NCBI RefSeq assembly: GCF_900013425.1
Contig: NZ_FBXK01000001.1
Coordinates: forward strand, 40,001 to 104,000
Reading direction: 5' to 3'
Length of the DNA stretch: 64,000 nucleotides
From: Sphingobium sp. Z007
Lineage (GTDB): Bacteria; Pseudomonadota; Alphaproteobacteria; Sphingomonadales; Sphingomonadaceae
Positions 41,988 to 50,696 of this stretch are shown one piece after another (positions within the stretch are counted from its first letter, which is position 1; every line of letters begins with the position of its first letter). A program made the translations under genes and the position numbers. The notes beneath the pieces are model-generated. The model saw only the letters and a list, made by a program, of their open reading frames with translations, searched no databases and was not told the DNA's origin.

Positions 41988-44117
41988 ATGCGCACATCAT
42001 CGGCCCGTCGCCTGGCCTTTATCGCCAGCACCGCCGCCATCGCCCTGTCTGCCGCCGCACAGGCGCAGGAACCCGCCGCCGCCAGCGCGGACGGCGACAT
42101 TGTCGTTACTGGCTTGAAGCGCCAATATTTCGGCGACACGCCGGTCAAGGAAATCCCGCAGGCGGTCCAGTTCCTGGAAGGCAAGCTGCTGAACGACCTC
42201 AACATCACCCGGCTCGACACCGCGCTGGAACTGGCCAGCGGCGTGTCCAAGCAGAATAATTTCGGCGGCCTGTGGGACAGTTTCGCCATTCGCGGCTTTG
42301 CAGGCGACGAGAATTTCCCCAGCGGCTTCCTGGTCAACGGCTTTAACGGCGGCCGCGGTTATGGCGGGCCGCGCGACGCGTCCAACGTCGAGCGGATCGA
42401 AGTGCTCAAGGGGCCGAACGGCGCGCTGTTTGGTCGCGGCGAGCCGGGCGGCACGGTCAACATCGTGACCAAAAAGCCAACCTTCAACGAAAACGGCCAC
42501 TTCGCCATTTCGGGCGGCAGCTTCGAAACCTATCGCGTCGAGGCCGACTATAATCTGCCGCTTAGCGACAGCATCGCCATCCGCATCAACGGGTCGTCCG
42601 AACAGGCCGAGAGCTTCCGCGACACGGTGGAGACGCAGAAATATACGCTGACGCCGTCGGTTTTGCTGAAGCTGTCGGACAAGGACATTTTCACCTACGA
42701 ACTGGAATATGTGAAGCAGGAAGTGCCGTTCGATCGCGGCGTGGTCGCCATTCCGACGGTCACGGCGAGCGGCACCACCTACAAGCTGGGCGCTATCCCC
42801 AATTCGCGCTTCCTGGGCAACCCCAATGATGGCCCGATCAAGATCGGCGTGCTGGGCCATCAGGCGCAATATCAGCATGATTTCAGCGACGATTGGACGC
42901 TGATGCTGGGCGCAGGTTACAAGGACACGACGTTCGAGGGCTATTCGAGCGATCCCGAACTGGCGGTGGGCCGTCAGCTGATCGACAATGACGGTCGCAC
43001 CCTGTCGCGCCAGCGCCGCTATCGCGATTACAGCACCACCCATATGGTGTTCCGCGGTGAAATCAGCGGCAAGTTGAACACCGGGTCCATCGTCCACAAT
43101 ATCCGCATCGGCGGCGATTGGGATCGCTTCAAGATCAAGACGTTCCAGCTTCGCTATCGCCCGACGGCGGCCGACCAGTCCTATTCGATCGACATCTTCA
43201 ATCCCAACTATAATATTCCCGCGCCCACGCCGACGAGCGTCATCCAGAATTCCACAGAAATCCAGAAGGCCTGGGGTATCTACGCCCAGGACCAGATCGA
43301 GATCACCGAGCAGATCAAACTGCGGTTCGGCGGCCGCTATGACGACTTCAGCCAGGATATCGACAACCGGCTGGGCGCCACCAACCCGGCATCCTACACC
43401 AAGTTCAGCCCGATGGCGGGGCTGGTGTTCGAACCGACGCAAAGCCTGTCCTTCTACGCCAGCTATGGCAAGGGGTTCCGGCCGAACAGCGGCGTCGATG
43501 TGAACAACAATCCCTTCGCCCCGGAAATCAGCAAAAGCTACGAAGTCGGCGCGAAGTTTGTGACGCCCGATGGCCGGATCACCAGCACGCTGTCGCTCTA
43601 CAAGATGAAGAAGAGCAATGTCCTGACCGCCGATCTGCTGACCGGCCTGTCGGTGGCGGTGGGCGAAGCCAAGAGCCAGGGCGTGGAGTTCGACATTAAC
43701 GCCAAACTGCCCGCCGGGTTCGAAATTTTCGCGACCTATGCCTATACCGATGCGGGCTGGGCGGACGACTATGCGTCCGCCGGTGTGCTGAAGAACGATC
43801 CGTTGCTCAACATTCCCAAGCATCAGGCCAATTTCCTGTTGTTCAAGAATTTTGCGATCGGCGATCATGAAGCGATGCTGGGCGCGGGCGTGACTCATCT
43901 CAGCAAGCGGCTGGGCCAGACGGCGGCGAATTTCTATCTGCCCAGCTACACCATCGCCAAGATACTGGGGTCGTTCAACATCACAGAACAGATCAAGCTG
44001 TCGGCGGACGTCAACAACCTGTTCGACAAGAAATATTATGCCAGCTCCTATTCGGCGCTGTGGGTCCAGCCGGGCACGCCGCGGTCGTTCACGGTGCGTG
44101 CGAGCTTCGACTTCTGA
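41988..44117 (+). CDS. TonB-dependent siderophore-type receptor
   Basis: 709 residues: signal peptide (LAFIASTAAIALSAAAQA), TonB-box-like DIVVTGLK, plug with IRGFAGDENFPSGFLVNGF and IEVLKGPNGALFGRGEPGGTVNIVTKKP (the siderophore-receptor plug motif), then a 22-strand-type barrel ending RASFDF. The siderophore subclass is recognised by the IRGF and GRGEPGG blocks. It is monocistronic, flanked by terminators. Iron or other metal-chelate uptake is the usual role. Confidence 0.93.
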   Translation: MRTSSARRLAFIASTAAIALSAAAQAQEPAAASADGDIVVTGLKRQYFGDTPVKEIPQAVQFLEGKLLNDLNITRLDTALELASGVSKQNNFGGLWDSFAIRGFAGDENFPSGFLVNGFNGGRGYGGPRDASNVERIEVLKGPNGALFGRGEPGGTVNIVTKKPTFNENGHFAISGGSFETYRVEADYNLPLSDSIAIRINGSSEQAESFRDTVETQKYTLTPSVLLKLSDKDIFTYELEYVKQEVPFDRGVVAIPTVTASGTTYKLGAIPNSRFLGNPNDGPIKIGVLGHQAQYQHDFSDDWTLMLGAGYKDTTFEGYSSDPELAVGRQLIDNDGRTLSRQRRYRDYSTTHMVFRGEISGKLNTGSIVHNIRIGGDWDRFKIKTFQLRYRPTAADQSYSIDIFNPNYNIPAPTPTSVIQNSTEIQKAWGIYAQDQIEITEQIKLRFGGRYDDFSQDIDNRLGATNPASYTKFSPMAGLVFEPTQSLSFYASYGKGFRPNSGVDVNNNPFAPEISKSYEVGAKFVTPDGRITSTLSLYKMKKSNVLTADLLTGLSVAVGEAKSQGVEFDINAKLPAGFEIFATYAYTDAGWADDYASAGVLKNDPLLNIPKHQANFLLFKNFAIGDHEAMLGAGVTHLSKRLGQTAANFYLPSYTIAKILGSFNITEQIKLSADVNNLFDKKYYASSYSALWVQPGTPRSFTVRASFDF

Positions 44118-44151
44118 TGCCATATCGTCGGGGTCCGCCCACCCCGACCAG

Positions 44152-44201
44152 CCGCCGTTGTCCCCCCCTCCAAACCTTGGGGACAGCGGCGGTTTCTTTT
44201 T
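44152..44201 (+). terminator. Intrinsic terminator of the siderophore receptor
   Basis: Stem CCGCCGTTGTCCCC / GGGGACAGCGGCGG (one mismatch) followed by TTTCTTTTT. Confidence 0.88.
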
Positions 44202-44228
44202 GCCTGATGATGCCGGAAGGTCGCACCC

Positions 44229-45155
44229 ATGGCTTTGCTTTACACATCTGATCCCGAACGCGGTCGCATCTGGCGCGCGATTTTCGCGGATGAGGCGCCC
44301 GATATCGGCTTTGTCGATCCGTCCGAATCCTATGATCCGGCCTCTATCCGCTATCTGGCCGCGTGGGCGCCATCGGCCGCGTTAATCGATAGCCTGCCGA
44401 ATCTCGACCTGCTTTTTTCGATCGGCGCGGGGATAGACCAGTTCAACATGGACGCGCTGCCGCCCCATGTCCGTGTCGTGCGCATGATAGAGCCGGGGAT
44501 CGTCGCGGGCATGGTCGAATATGCCACCATGGCGGTGCTGGCGCTGCACAGGAACCTGATCGACTATGGCATCGCGCGGAAGCATGCGCGCTGGACGCCG
44601 ATCAAGCTGGTGTCCGCGGGCGAGCGGCGGATCGGCGTAATGGGACTGGGCAATCTGGGCCAGGCGGTGTTGGGCGCATTGCGGCCGTTCGGCTTTCCGC
44701 TGTCGGGATGGAGCCGGTCGGCCCGTGCGATCGACGGGGTCGATTGCCATGCGGGCGAGGCGGCGTTGCCGGGCTTTCTGGCGGGTTGCGACATATTGAT
44801 CTGCCTGCTGCCGCTGACCGTCGAGACGCGCGGCATTTTGTGCCGGGATACGTTGTCGCAACTGCCGCGCGGGGCTGCGCTGATCAATGTCGGTCGCGGC
44901 GGACATCTGGTGGAGCAGGATCTGCTGTCCCTGCTGGATGACGGGCATCTTTCCGGCGCGGTGCTGGATGTGACCGAGCCGGAGCCGCTGCCGACCGGCC
45001 ACCCCTTCTGGACGCATCCGCGCATCCTGCTGACGCCGCATGTCGCCAGCATGACCCGCCCGGATGGCGCGGCGCGCGCGCTGATCGCCAATATCCGGCG
45101 CTTTGCCGACGGCCAGCCGATGCACGGCGAGGTCGCGCGCGACCGGGGCTATTGA
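44229..45155 (+). CDS. D-2-hydroxyacid dehydrogenase, glyoxylate/hydroxypyruvate reductase A type
   Basis: 308 residues, the short GhrA-like form. GVMGLGNLGQAVLGAL near residue 137 is the NAD(P) motif and LINVGRGGHLVEQDLL near 218 carries the catalytic-site Arg region. DVTEPEPLPTGHPFWTHPRILLTPHVAS provides the Glu and His of the Asp/Glu-His pair. It reduces 2-oxo acids such as glyoxylate or hydroxypyruvate. It precedes the large operon by 236 nt, so it may belong functionally to the same amine/amino-acid pathway. Confidence 0.9.
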   Translation: MALLYTSDPERGRIWRAIFADEAPDIGFVDPSESYDPASIRYLAAWAPSAALIDSLPNLDLLFSIGAGIDQFNMDALPPHVRVVRMIEPGIVAGMVEYATMAVLALHRNLIDYGIARKHARWTPIKLVSAGERRIGVMGLGNLGQAVLGALRPFGFPLSGWSRSARAIDGVDCHAGEAALPGFLAGCDILICLLPLTVETRGILCRDTLSQLPRGAALINVGRGGHLVEQDLLSLLDDGHLSGAVLDVTEPEPLPTGHPFWTHPRILLTPHVASMTRPDGAARALIANIRRFADGQPMHGEVARDRGY

Positions 45156-45391
45156 CGCGCGACATGCCATGCCGCGCCAGCCAGCAAGGATAGCAAAAGC
45201 GGCGGATCGCGGGCGGCGATTATGGTCATGATCGATCGCGGCAGGCTATGCCGAATGCATGTTGATAAAAGCCTATAATCTGCGCTCGCCTTTCAAAAAA
45301 TGGGCTTCATGTTCCGGTGCAGCCATGTCGTAATGCTGTTGTCACACGGCCCCAGCGGCCACCTGTAGAACCCGCAAAGGACGCTTCGCCG

Positions 45392-46060
45392 ATGCCCAAT
45401 TTCCGGCCCAAATATATCAGCTTCGACTGCTATGGCACGCTGACCCGTTTCCGCATGACCGAAATGGCGACCGCCTTCATGGCCGACCGGATCGCTGCGG
45501 AGAAGCTGCCCGCTTTCTGCAAGGATTGGGGGGCATACCGCTTCGACCAGGTGATGGGCGACTGGGAACCCTATCAGGAGATCATCCGCAATTCGCTGCG
45601 CCGGACGTGCGAGAAATGGGGCGTCGCTTATAACGAAGCCGATGCCGATGCCGTTTACGCCGCTGTGCCCACCTGGGGTCCGCATGACGATGTGGCCGGG
45701 GGCCTCAGCCAGATCGGCGACAAGATTCCGCTGGTCATCCTCTCCAACGCGATGAACGATCAGATCCATCACAATGTCGCGATGCTGGGCGCGCCGTTCC
45801 ACGCGGTCTATACCGCGCAGATGGCGCAGGCGTACAAGCCGCGAATGCAAGCGTTCGAATATATGTTCGACCAGCTAGGCGCGAACCCGGAAGAGATGAT
45901 GCATGTCTCCTCCAGCTTCCGCTACGACCAGAACACGGCGACCGACCTGCATTTCGGATGCCGCGTGTTCGTGGGGCGCGGGCATGAGCCGTCCAACCCC
46001 TTCTACCGCGATGTCGAAATTCCCCATATCGGTTGCCTGCCGGCGGTCGTGGGTCTCTGA
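45392..46060 (+). CDS. HAD-superfamily hydrolase, haloacid dehalogenase type II-like
   Basis: 222 residues. HAD motifs: FDCYGTL with nucleophile Asp12, ILSNAMND near residue 118, AYKPRMQAF with the Lys near 149, and the final SSFRYDQNTATD region. It resembles L-2-haloacid dehalogenases, but many members of this group have other substrates. AAAGGAC precedes the ATG at 45392. A perfect TATAAT lies at 45274-45279 in the 236-nt upstream gap, with a poor -35. First gene of the operon; the next gene starts 7 nt later. Confidence 0.87.
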   Translation: MPNFRPKYISFDCYGTLTRFRMTEMATAFMADRIAAEKLPAFCKDWGAYRFDQVMGDWEPYQEIIRNSLRRTCEKWGVAYNEADADAVYAAVPTWGPHDDVAGGLSQIGDKIPLVILSNAMNDQIHHNVAMLGAPFHAVYTAQMAQAYKPRMQAFEYMFDQLGANPEEMMHVSSSFRYDQNTATDLHFGCRVFVGRGHEPSNPFYRDVEIPHIGCLPAVVGL

Positions 46061-46067
46061 TCGGGCG

Positions 46068-47351
46068 ATGACCGCTTCCCCCCTCTCCTACTGGCTCGCC
46101 AGCGCGCCCGCCTTCACCGGCGGGGCGGAGGGCGGGGTCGATGGTTTGGCGGACGTCGCCATCATCGGCGGCGGCTTTACCGGGCTGTCGGCGGCGCTGG
46201 CGCTGGCGAAGCGCGGCGCGCGTGTCGTATTGCTGGAGAAAGGTCGCGTCGTCGGCGAGGCTTCGGGGCGCAACGGGGGCCAGTGCAATAATGGCACGGC
46301 CCAGGATTATGGCGCTTTGTCCGCCCGGTTTGGCAAGGATATCGCCAAGGCCTATTATCGCGCCCATTGCGATGCCGTCGATACCGTCGAGCGGCTAGCG
46401 CGCGAGGAGGGCATCGATTGCAACTTCAATCGGTGCGGCCGGATGAAGCTGGCGGCCAAGCCGGCCCATTATGACAAGCTGGTGCGGGCGCATGATTTGC
46501 TGGCCGCCGAGGTCGATACCAATGTCCGGCTGGTGCCGCCTACAAGCATTCGCGACGAAGTGGGATCGGACGCCTTCCACGGCGCGCTGGTCCAGACGAC
46601 CAGTGCGCAGGTGCATCCCGCCCTGTTCGGCGTGGGACTGGCCGAGGCGGCGGCGCGGGCCGGGGCGCGGATATATGAGGGGGCCGACGTCACCGATTTC
46701 CAGCGCGTGGCCGAAGGTTGGCGTGTGACGTCTTCGCGCGGGACGGTGACGGCGAAGCAACTGCTGGTCGCTACCGGCGGCGCACCGGCTGTCGGCCCCT
46801 TCGGTTTCTTCCGTCGGCGGATCGTGTCGGTCGGCAGCTTCATCATCGCGACCGAGCGGCTGGACGATGCGCTGATCGACCGGCTGCTGCCGGGGCGGCG
46901 CAATTATGTGACCAGCAAGAATATCGGCAATTATTTCCGGCTGGCCCCCGACAACCGCCTGATCTTCGGCGGGCGGGCGCGCTTTGCGATCAGCGATCCG
47001 CGATCGGACGCGAAGAGCGGGCTGATATTGGAACAGGCGATGGGCGATATGTTCCCGGCGTTGAAGGGCGTGGGCATCGACCATGTGTGGGGCGGGATGG
47101 TGGACCTGACCGCCGATCGCCTGCCGCGCGCGGGGGAGACGGACGGGCTCTATTATTCGATGGGCTATAGCGGCCATGGCGTGCAGATGGCGACCCATAT
47201 GGGGCAGCAGATGGCGCGGGTGATGAGCGGCGCGCCGGATGCCAATCCTTGGGCCGGGCTGGATTGGCCCAGCGTGCCGGGCCATTTCGGCAAGCCCTGG
47301 TTCCTGCCGTTGGTGGGGCTGTGGTATAAATGGCAGGACGTCATCCATTGA
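46068..47351 (+). CDS. FAD-dependent amine oxidoreductase, PuuB/DadA-like
   Basis: 427 residues. DVAIIGGGFTGLSAALALAKRGARVVLLE near residue 25 is the FAD motif, and GRNGGQCNNG near 65 is typical of gamma-glutamylputrescine oxidoreductase-like enzymes. GYSGHGVQMATHMGQ near the C-terminus closes the flavin site. Family members oxidise amines or N-substituted amino acids to aldehydes. The ATG follows the HAD stop by 7 nt; the stop overlaps the next start (TGATG). An aldehyde product would suit the ALDH genes further along. Confidence 0.88.
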   Translation: MTASPLSYWLASAPAFTGGAEGGVDGLADVAIIGGGFTGLSAALALAKRGARVVLLEKGRVVGEASGRNGGQCNNGTAQDYGALSARFGKDIAKAYYRAHCDAVDTVERLAREEGIDCNFNRCGRMKLAAKPAHYDKLVRAHDLLAAEVDTNVRLVPPTSIRDEVGSDAFHGALVQTTSAQVHPALFGVGLAEAAARAGARIYEGADVTDFQRVAEGWRVTSSRGTVTAKQLLVATGGAPAVGPFGFFRRRIVSVGSFIIATERLDDALIDRLLPGRRNYVTSKNIGNYFRLAPDNRLIFGGRARFAISDPRSDAKSGLILEQAMGDMFPALKGVGIDHVWGGMVDLTADRLPRAGETDGLYYSMGYSGHGVQMATHMGQQMARVMSGAPDANPWAGLDWPSVPGHFGKPWFLPLVGLWYKWQDVIH

Positions 47352-48892
47352 TGGACGCGATGTCGCCCTTTTCCAGAAGGGATTTGATCGGCGCTGGGCT
47401 TGGCCTTGGCGCCGGGCTGATACTGCCAGATGGCGCGCTGGCCGCAGCGAAGCCCCGGCAGGGCGGACGCATCCGCGTCGCCAGCCTGTCCAGTTCTACC
47501 GCGGATACGCTCGATCCGGCCAAGGGTGCGCTGTCGACCGATTATATTCGCCATTATATGTTCTATAGCGGGCTGACGGTGCTGGACCGTGGGCTTGTTG
47601 CGCGGCCGGCGCTGGCCGAGCGGATGGAGAGCGCGGACCAGATCGCCTGGCATGTGCGGTTGCGCAAGGGCGTGACGTTCCATGACGGCGCGGACCTGAC
47701 CGCCGCCGATGTCGTGTGGTCGCTCCTGCGGCACAAGGATGCGGCGGTGGGGTCCAAGATGGCGCAGATCGCCGAGCAGTTCGCGCAGGTCAAGGCGACC
47801 GGGCGGCATGACCTCACCATCCGCCTGACCGGACCCAATGCGGATTTGCCGACCATATTGGCGCAGTCCCATTTCCTGATCCTGCGGGCGGGCACGCGCG
47901 ATTTCCGCACGGCCAACGGCACCGGCCCCTATCTGTGCGCGCAGTTCCGGCCGGGCGTGCGGACGCTGGCGCGGCGCAACCCGAATTACTGGAAGCCGGG
48001 CAAACCCTATCTGGACGAGATCGAACTGATCGGGATTCCCGATGAGGTCAGCCGGGTCAATGCGCTGTTGTCGGGCGACGTCCATCTGGTGATCGCGGTC
48101 AATCCGCGATCGACCAAGCGGATCATGGCGTCGCGCGGCCATGCGCTGCTGGAAACCCAGTCGGGCCTCTACACCAACCTCATCATGCAGCAGCGGCAGT
48201 TGCCGACCGGTAACCCGCACTTCGTCGCGGCGATGCAATATCTGCTGGACCGGCCGCTGATCAAGCGGGCGTTGTATCGTGGATATGCGACGATCGCCAA
48301 CGACCAGCCGATCCCGCCCTTCCACCCCTATTATCGCGCCGACCTGCCGCAGCGCAGCCTCGATCTGGACAAGGCGAAATGGCATTTGCAGCGCGCCGGG
48401 CTGACGGGCGTCCGCCTGCCGGTCTATGCGTCGCCCGCCGCCGACGGATCGGTCGACATGGCGTCGATCTTGCAGGAATATGGGTCGCGCGTGGGGTTGA
48501 AGCTGGCGGTCAACCGCGTGCCGGGCGATGGATACTGGTCGACCCATTGGATGAAGCATCCGCTGGGTTTCGGCAACACCAACCCGCGCCCGACCGCCGA
48601 CCTGCTGTTCAGCCTGTTCTACAAGTCCGACGCGGCGTGGAACGAGAGCGGGTGGAAGAATCCACGCTTCGACCGGCTGCTGCTGGAAGCGCGGGGCGAG
48701 GCCGACCAGCCGCGGCGCAAGCAGCTTTATGGCGAGATGCAGGGGCTGGTGCGGGACCATTGTGGGGTCGGCATCCCGGTGTTCATCAGCCTGATCGATG
48801 GCTATGACCGGCGGTTGAAGGGGCTGTATCCTGTCTCGCTGGGTGGCCTGATGGGCTATCAGTTCGCTGAACATGTGTGGTGGGAAGGCTGA
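47351..48892 (+). CDS. ABC transporter substrate-binding protein, peptide/opine type (SBP_bac_5)
   Basis: 513 residues. The Tat signal (SRRDLIGAGLGLGAG) is unusual, since most peptide-binding proteins use Sec signals. DTLDPAKGALSTDYIRHYMFYSGL and LRKGVTFHDGADLTAADVVWSL are the family 5 hallmarks. The start overlaps the FAD-enzyme stop by 1 nt, and the stop likewise overlaps the permease start. It binds the operon substrate in the periplasm: peptides, opines or other amino-acid conjugates. Confidence 0.9.
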   Translation: MDAMSPFSRRDLIGAGLGLGAGLILPDGALAAAKPRQGGRIRVASLSSSTADTLDPAKGALSTDYIRHYMFYSGLTVLDRGLVARPALAERMESADQIAWHVRLRKGVTFHDGADLTAADVVWSLLRHKDAAVGSKMAQIAEQFAQVKATGRHDLTIRLTGPNADLPTILAQSHFLILRAGTRDFRTANGTGPYLCAQFRPGVRTLARRNPNYWKPGKPYLDEIELIGIPDEVSRVNALLSGDVHLVIAVNPRSTKRIMASRGHALLETQSGLYTNLIMQQRQLPTGNPHFVAAMQYLLDRPLIKRALYRGYATIANDQPIPPFHPYYRADLPQRSLDLDKAKWHLQRAGLTGVRLPVYASPAADGSVDMASILQEYGSRVGLKLAVNRVPGDGYWSTHWMKHPLGFGNTNPRPTADLLFSLFYKSDAAWNESGWKNPRFDRLLLEARGEADQPRRKQLYGEMQGLVRDHCGVGIPVFISLIDGYDRRLKGLYPVSLGGLMGYQFAEHVWWEG

Positions 48893-49872
48893 TGGCGGGC
48901 GCGTCTTCCCAAAGCGGCGTGAAGGCCGCGCTGAGCCTGACGGCCAAGCGGTTCGCATCGTCGCTGCTGACGCTGTTGCTGGTGTCGGTGACGATCTTCG
49001 TCATTGCGCAGCTGCTGCCTGGCGACGCGGCGCAGGAAGCGCTGGGGCAGAGCGCGACGGCGGAACAGATTGCGGCGTTGCGGCATGAAATGGGGTTGGA
49101 TCGGCCCGCTTATGCGCGATACGGCAGTTGGCTGACAGGCATGGTCAGCGGCGATCCGGGGCAGTCGATGGTCGCCAACATGCCGGTGGCAGAGGTGATT
49201 TCCAGCCGGTTGCCCAATAGCCTGCTGCTGGCCGCACTGACCGCGTTGGTAGCGGTGCCGGTGGCGCTGGCGATCGGCATTGGATCGGCGATGAACCGGG
49301 GCGGACGGATCGACCGGGCGCTCAATATCGCCACCCTCTCCATGGTGGCGGTGCCGGAGTTTCTGGTCGCGACGATCGCTGTGCTGATCTTCTCGGTGAA
49401 GCTGCGCTGGTTGCCTTCCATCGCTCTGGTATCGGACGACATGACATGGGGCGAGTATCTGCCCGGCGTCGCGATGCCGATCCTGACGTTGAGCGTGGTC
49501 GTGATCGCGCAGATGGCGCGGATGACGCGGGCGGCGGTGATCGACCAGATGGACCGGCCCTATGTCGAGATGGCGGTGCTGAAAGGCGTCGCGCCGGTGC
49601 AGGTGGTGCTGAAACACATCATGCCCAATGCGATCGCGCCGATCGTGAACGCGATGGCGCTCAGCCTGTCCTACCTGCTTGGCGGGGCGGTGATTGTGGA
49701 GACGATTTTCAACTATCCCGGCCTCGCGAGCCTGATGGTCAATGCCGTCACCAGCCGCGACATGCCCCTGTTGCAGGCGTGCGCGATGATATTTTGCGCC
49801 GCCTATCTCCTTTTGATGCTGATTGCGGATGTCACCGCGATATTGGCCAATCCGAGGTTGCGCGCGCAATGA
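48892..49872 (+). CDS. ABC transporter permease, DppB/OppB type
   Basis: 326 residues, six membrane helices. GLDRPAYARYGSWLTGMVSGDPGQS near residue 73 and the coupling loop (ARMTRAAVIDQMDRPYVEMAVLKGVAPVQVVLKHIMPNA) are typical of dipeptide-type permease B. The ATG at 48892 overlaps the binding-protein stop. Forms the channel with the following permease. Confidence 0.93.
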   Translation: MAGASSQSGVKAALSLTAKRFASSLLTLLLVSVTIFVIAQLLPGDAAQEALGQSATAEQIAALRHEMGLDRPAYARYGSWLTGMVSGDPGQSMVANMPVAEVISSRLPNSLLLAALTALVAVPVALAIGIGSAMNRGGRIDRALNIATLSMVAVPEFLVATIAVLIFSVKLRWLPSIALVSDDMTWGEYLPGVAMPILTLSVVVIAQMARMTRAAVIDQMDRPYVEMAVLKGVAPVQVVLKHIMPNAIAPIVNAMALSLSYLLGGAVIVETIFNYPGLASLMVNAVTSRDMPLLQACAMIFCAAYLLLMLIADVTAILANPRLRAQ

Positions 49873-50696
49873 TCGCTTCCGCTTTCCGTCGGGCCAAAGC
49901 CCTGCCGTTATCGGGCAAGGTCGGGTTGGTGCTGGTCGTCTTCTGGTTGGCTGTCGCGCTGTTCGGGCCGATGCTGGCGCCCTATCCGGTGGGCGCGTTC
50001 GTCGCCTATGATGTGTTTGACGGGCAGTCGGCCACGCACTGGCTGGGCAGCGACTATCTGGGCCGCGATGTGCTGAGCCGGTTGCTGTCTGGCGCGCGCT
50101 ATACCGTGGGGCTGGCGGCGGCGGCGGCCATGCTGGCGAGCGCGACGGGCACGGCGCTGGCGCTGACCGCCGCCGTGGGTGGCGCGAAGGTCGATGAGCC
50201 GCTGTCGCGCTTCATGGACATGTTGATTTCGATTCCGTCCAAGATTTTCTCGCTGGTGCTGGTCGCGGCGTTCGGCTCCTTGCTGCCGCTGCTGCTGCTG
50301 ATCGCAGCGATCACCTATGTGCCGGGCAATTATCGGATTGCCCGCGCGCTGGCGGTGAACCTGGCGCAGATGGATTATGTGCAGGTGGCCAGGGCGCGCG
50401 GCGAAGGACGGTTCCATATCGCCATCACGGAAATATTGCCCAACATGATCCACCCGCTGCTGGCTGATTTCGGCCTGCGCTTCGTGTTCATCGTGCTGCT
50501 GCTGTCGGGGCTGTCCTTCCTGGGGCTGGGCGTGCAGCCGCCCGACGCCGACCTGGGGTCGCTGGTGCGCGAGAATATTTCCGGGCTGGGCGAAGGGGCG
50601 CTGGCGATACTGGCGCCGGCGGTGGCGATCGCGACTTTGACGGTAGGCGTGAACCTGCTGATCGACGCGCTACCGGGACGGGGGAAAGGGCGATGA
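49869..50696 (+). CDS. ABC transporter permease, DppC/OppC type
   Basis: 275 residues. HWLGSDYLGRDVLSRLLSGARYTV near residue 58 is the DppC hallmark, and the EAA loop reads ARGEGRFHIAITEILPNMIHPLL. Overlaps the previous permease and the ATPase by 4 nt each (ATGA). Confidence 0.93.
   Translation: MIASAFRRAKALPLSGKVGLVLVVFWLAVALFGPMLAPYPVGAFVAYDVFDGQSATHWLGSDYLGRDVLSRLLSGARYTVGLAAAAAMLASATGTALALTAAVGGAKVDEPLSRFMDMLISIPSKIFSLVLVAAFGSLLPLLLLIAAITYVPGNYRIARALAVNLAQMDYVQVARARGEGRFHIAITEILPNMIHPLLADFGLRFVFIVLLLSGLSFLGLGVQPPDADLGSLVRENISGLGEGALAILAPAVAIATLTVGVNLLIDALPGRGKGR

Noticed and set aside
45392..46060. A true L-2-haloacid dehalogenase.
   Set aside because: Only the general HAD motifs are visible; no halogenated substrate genes are nearby and the group has diverse substrates.
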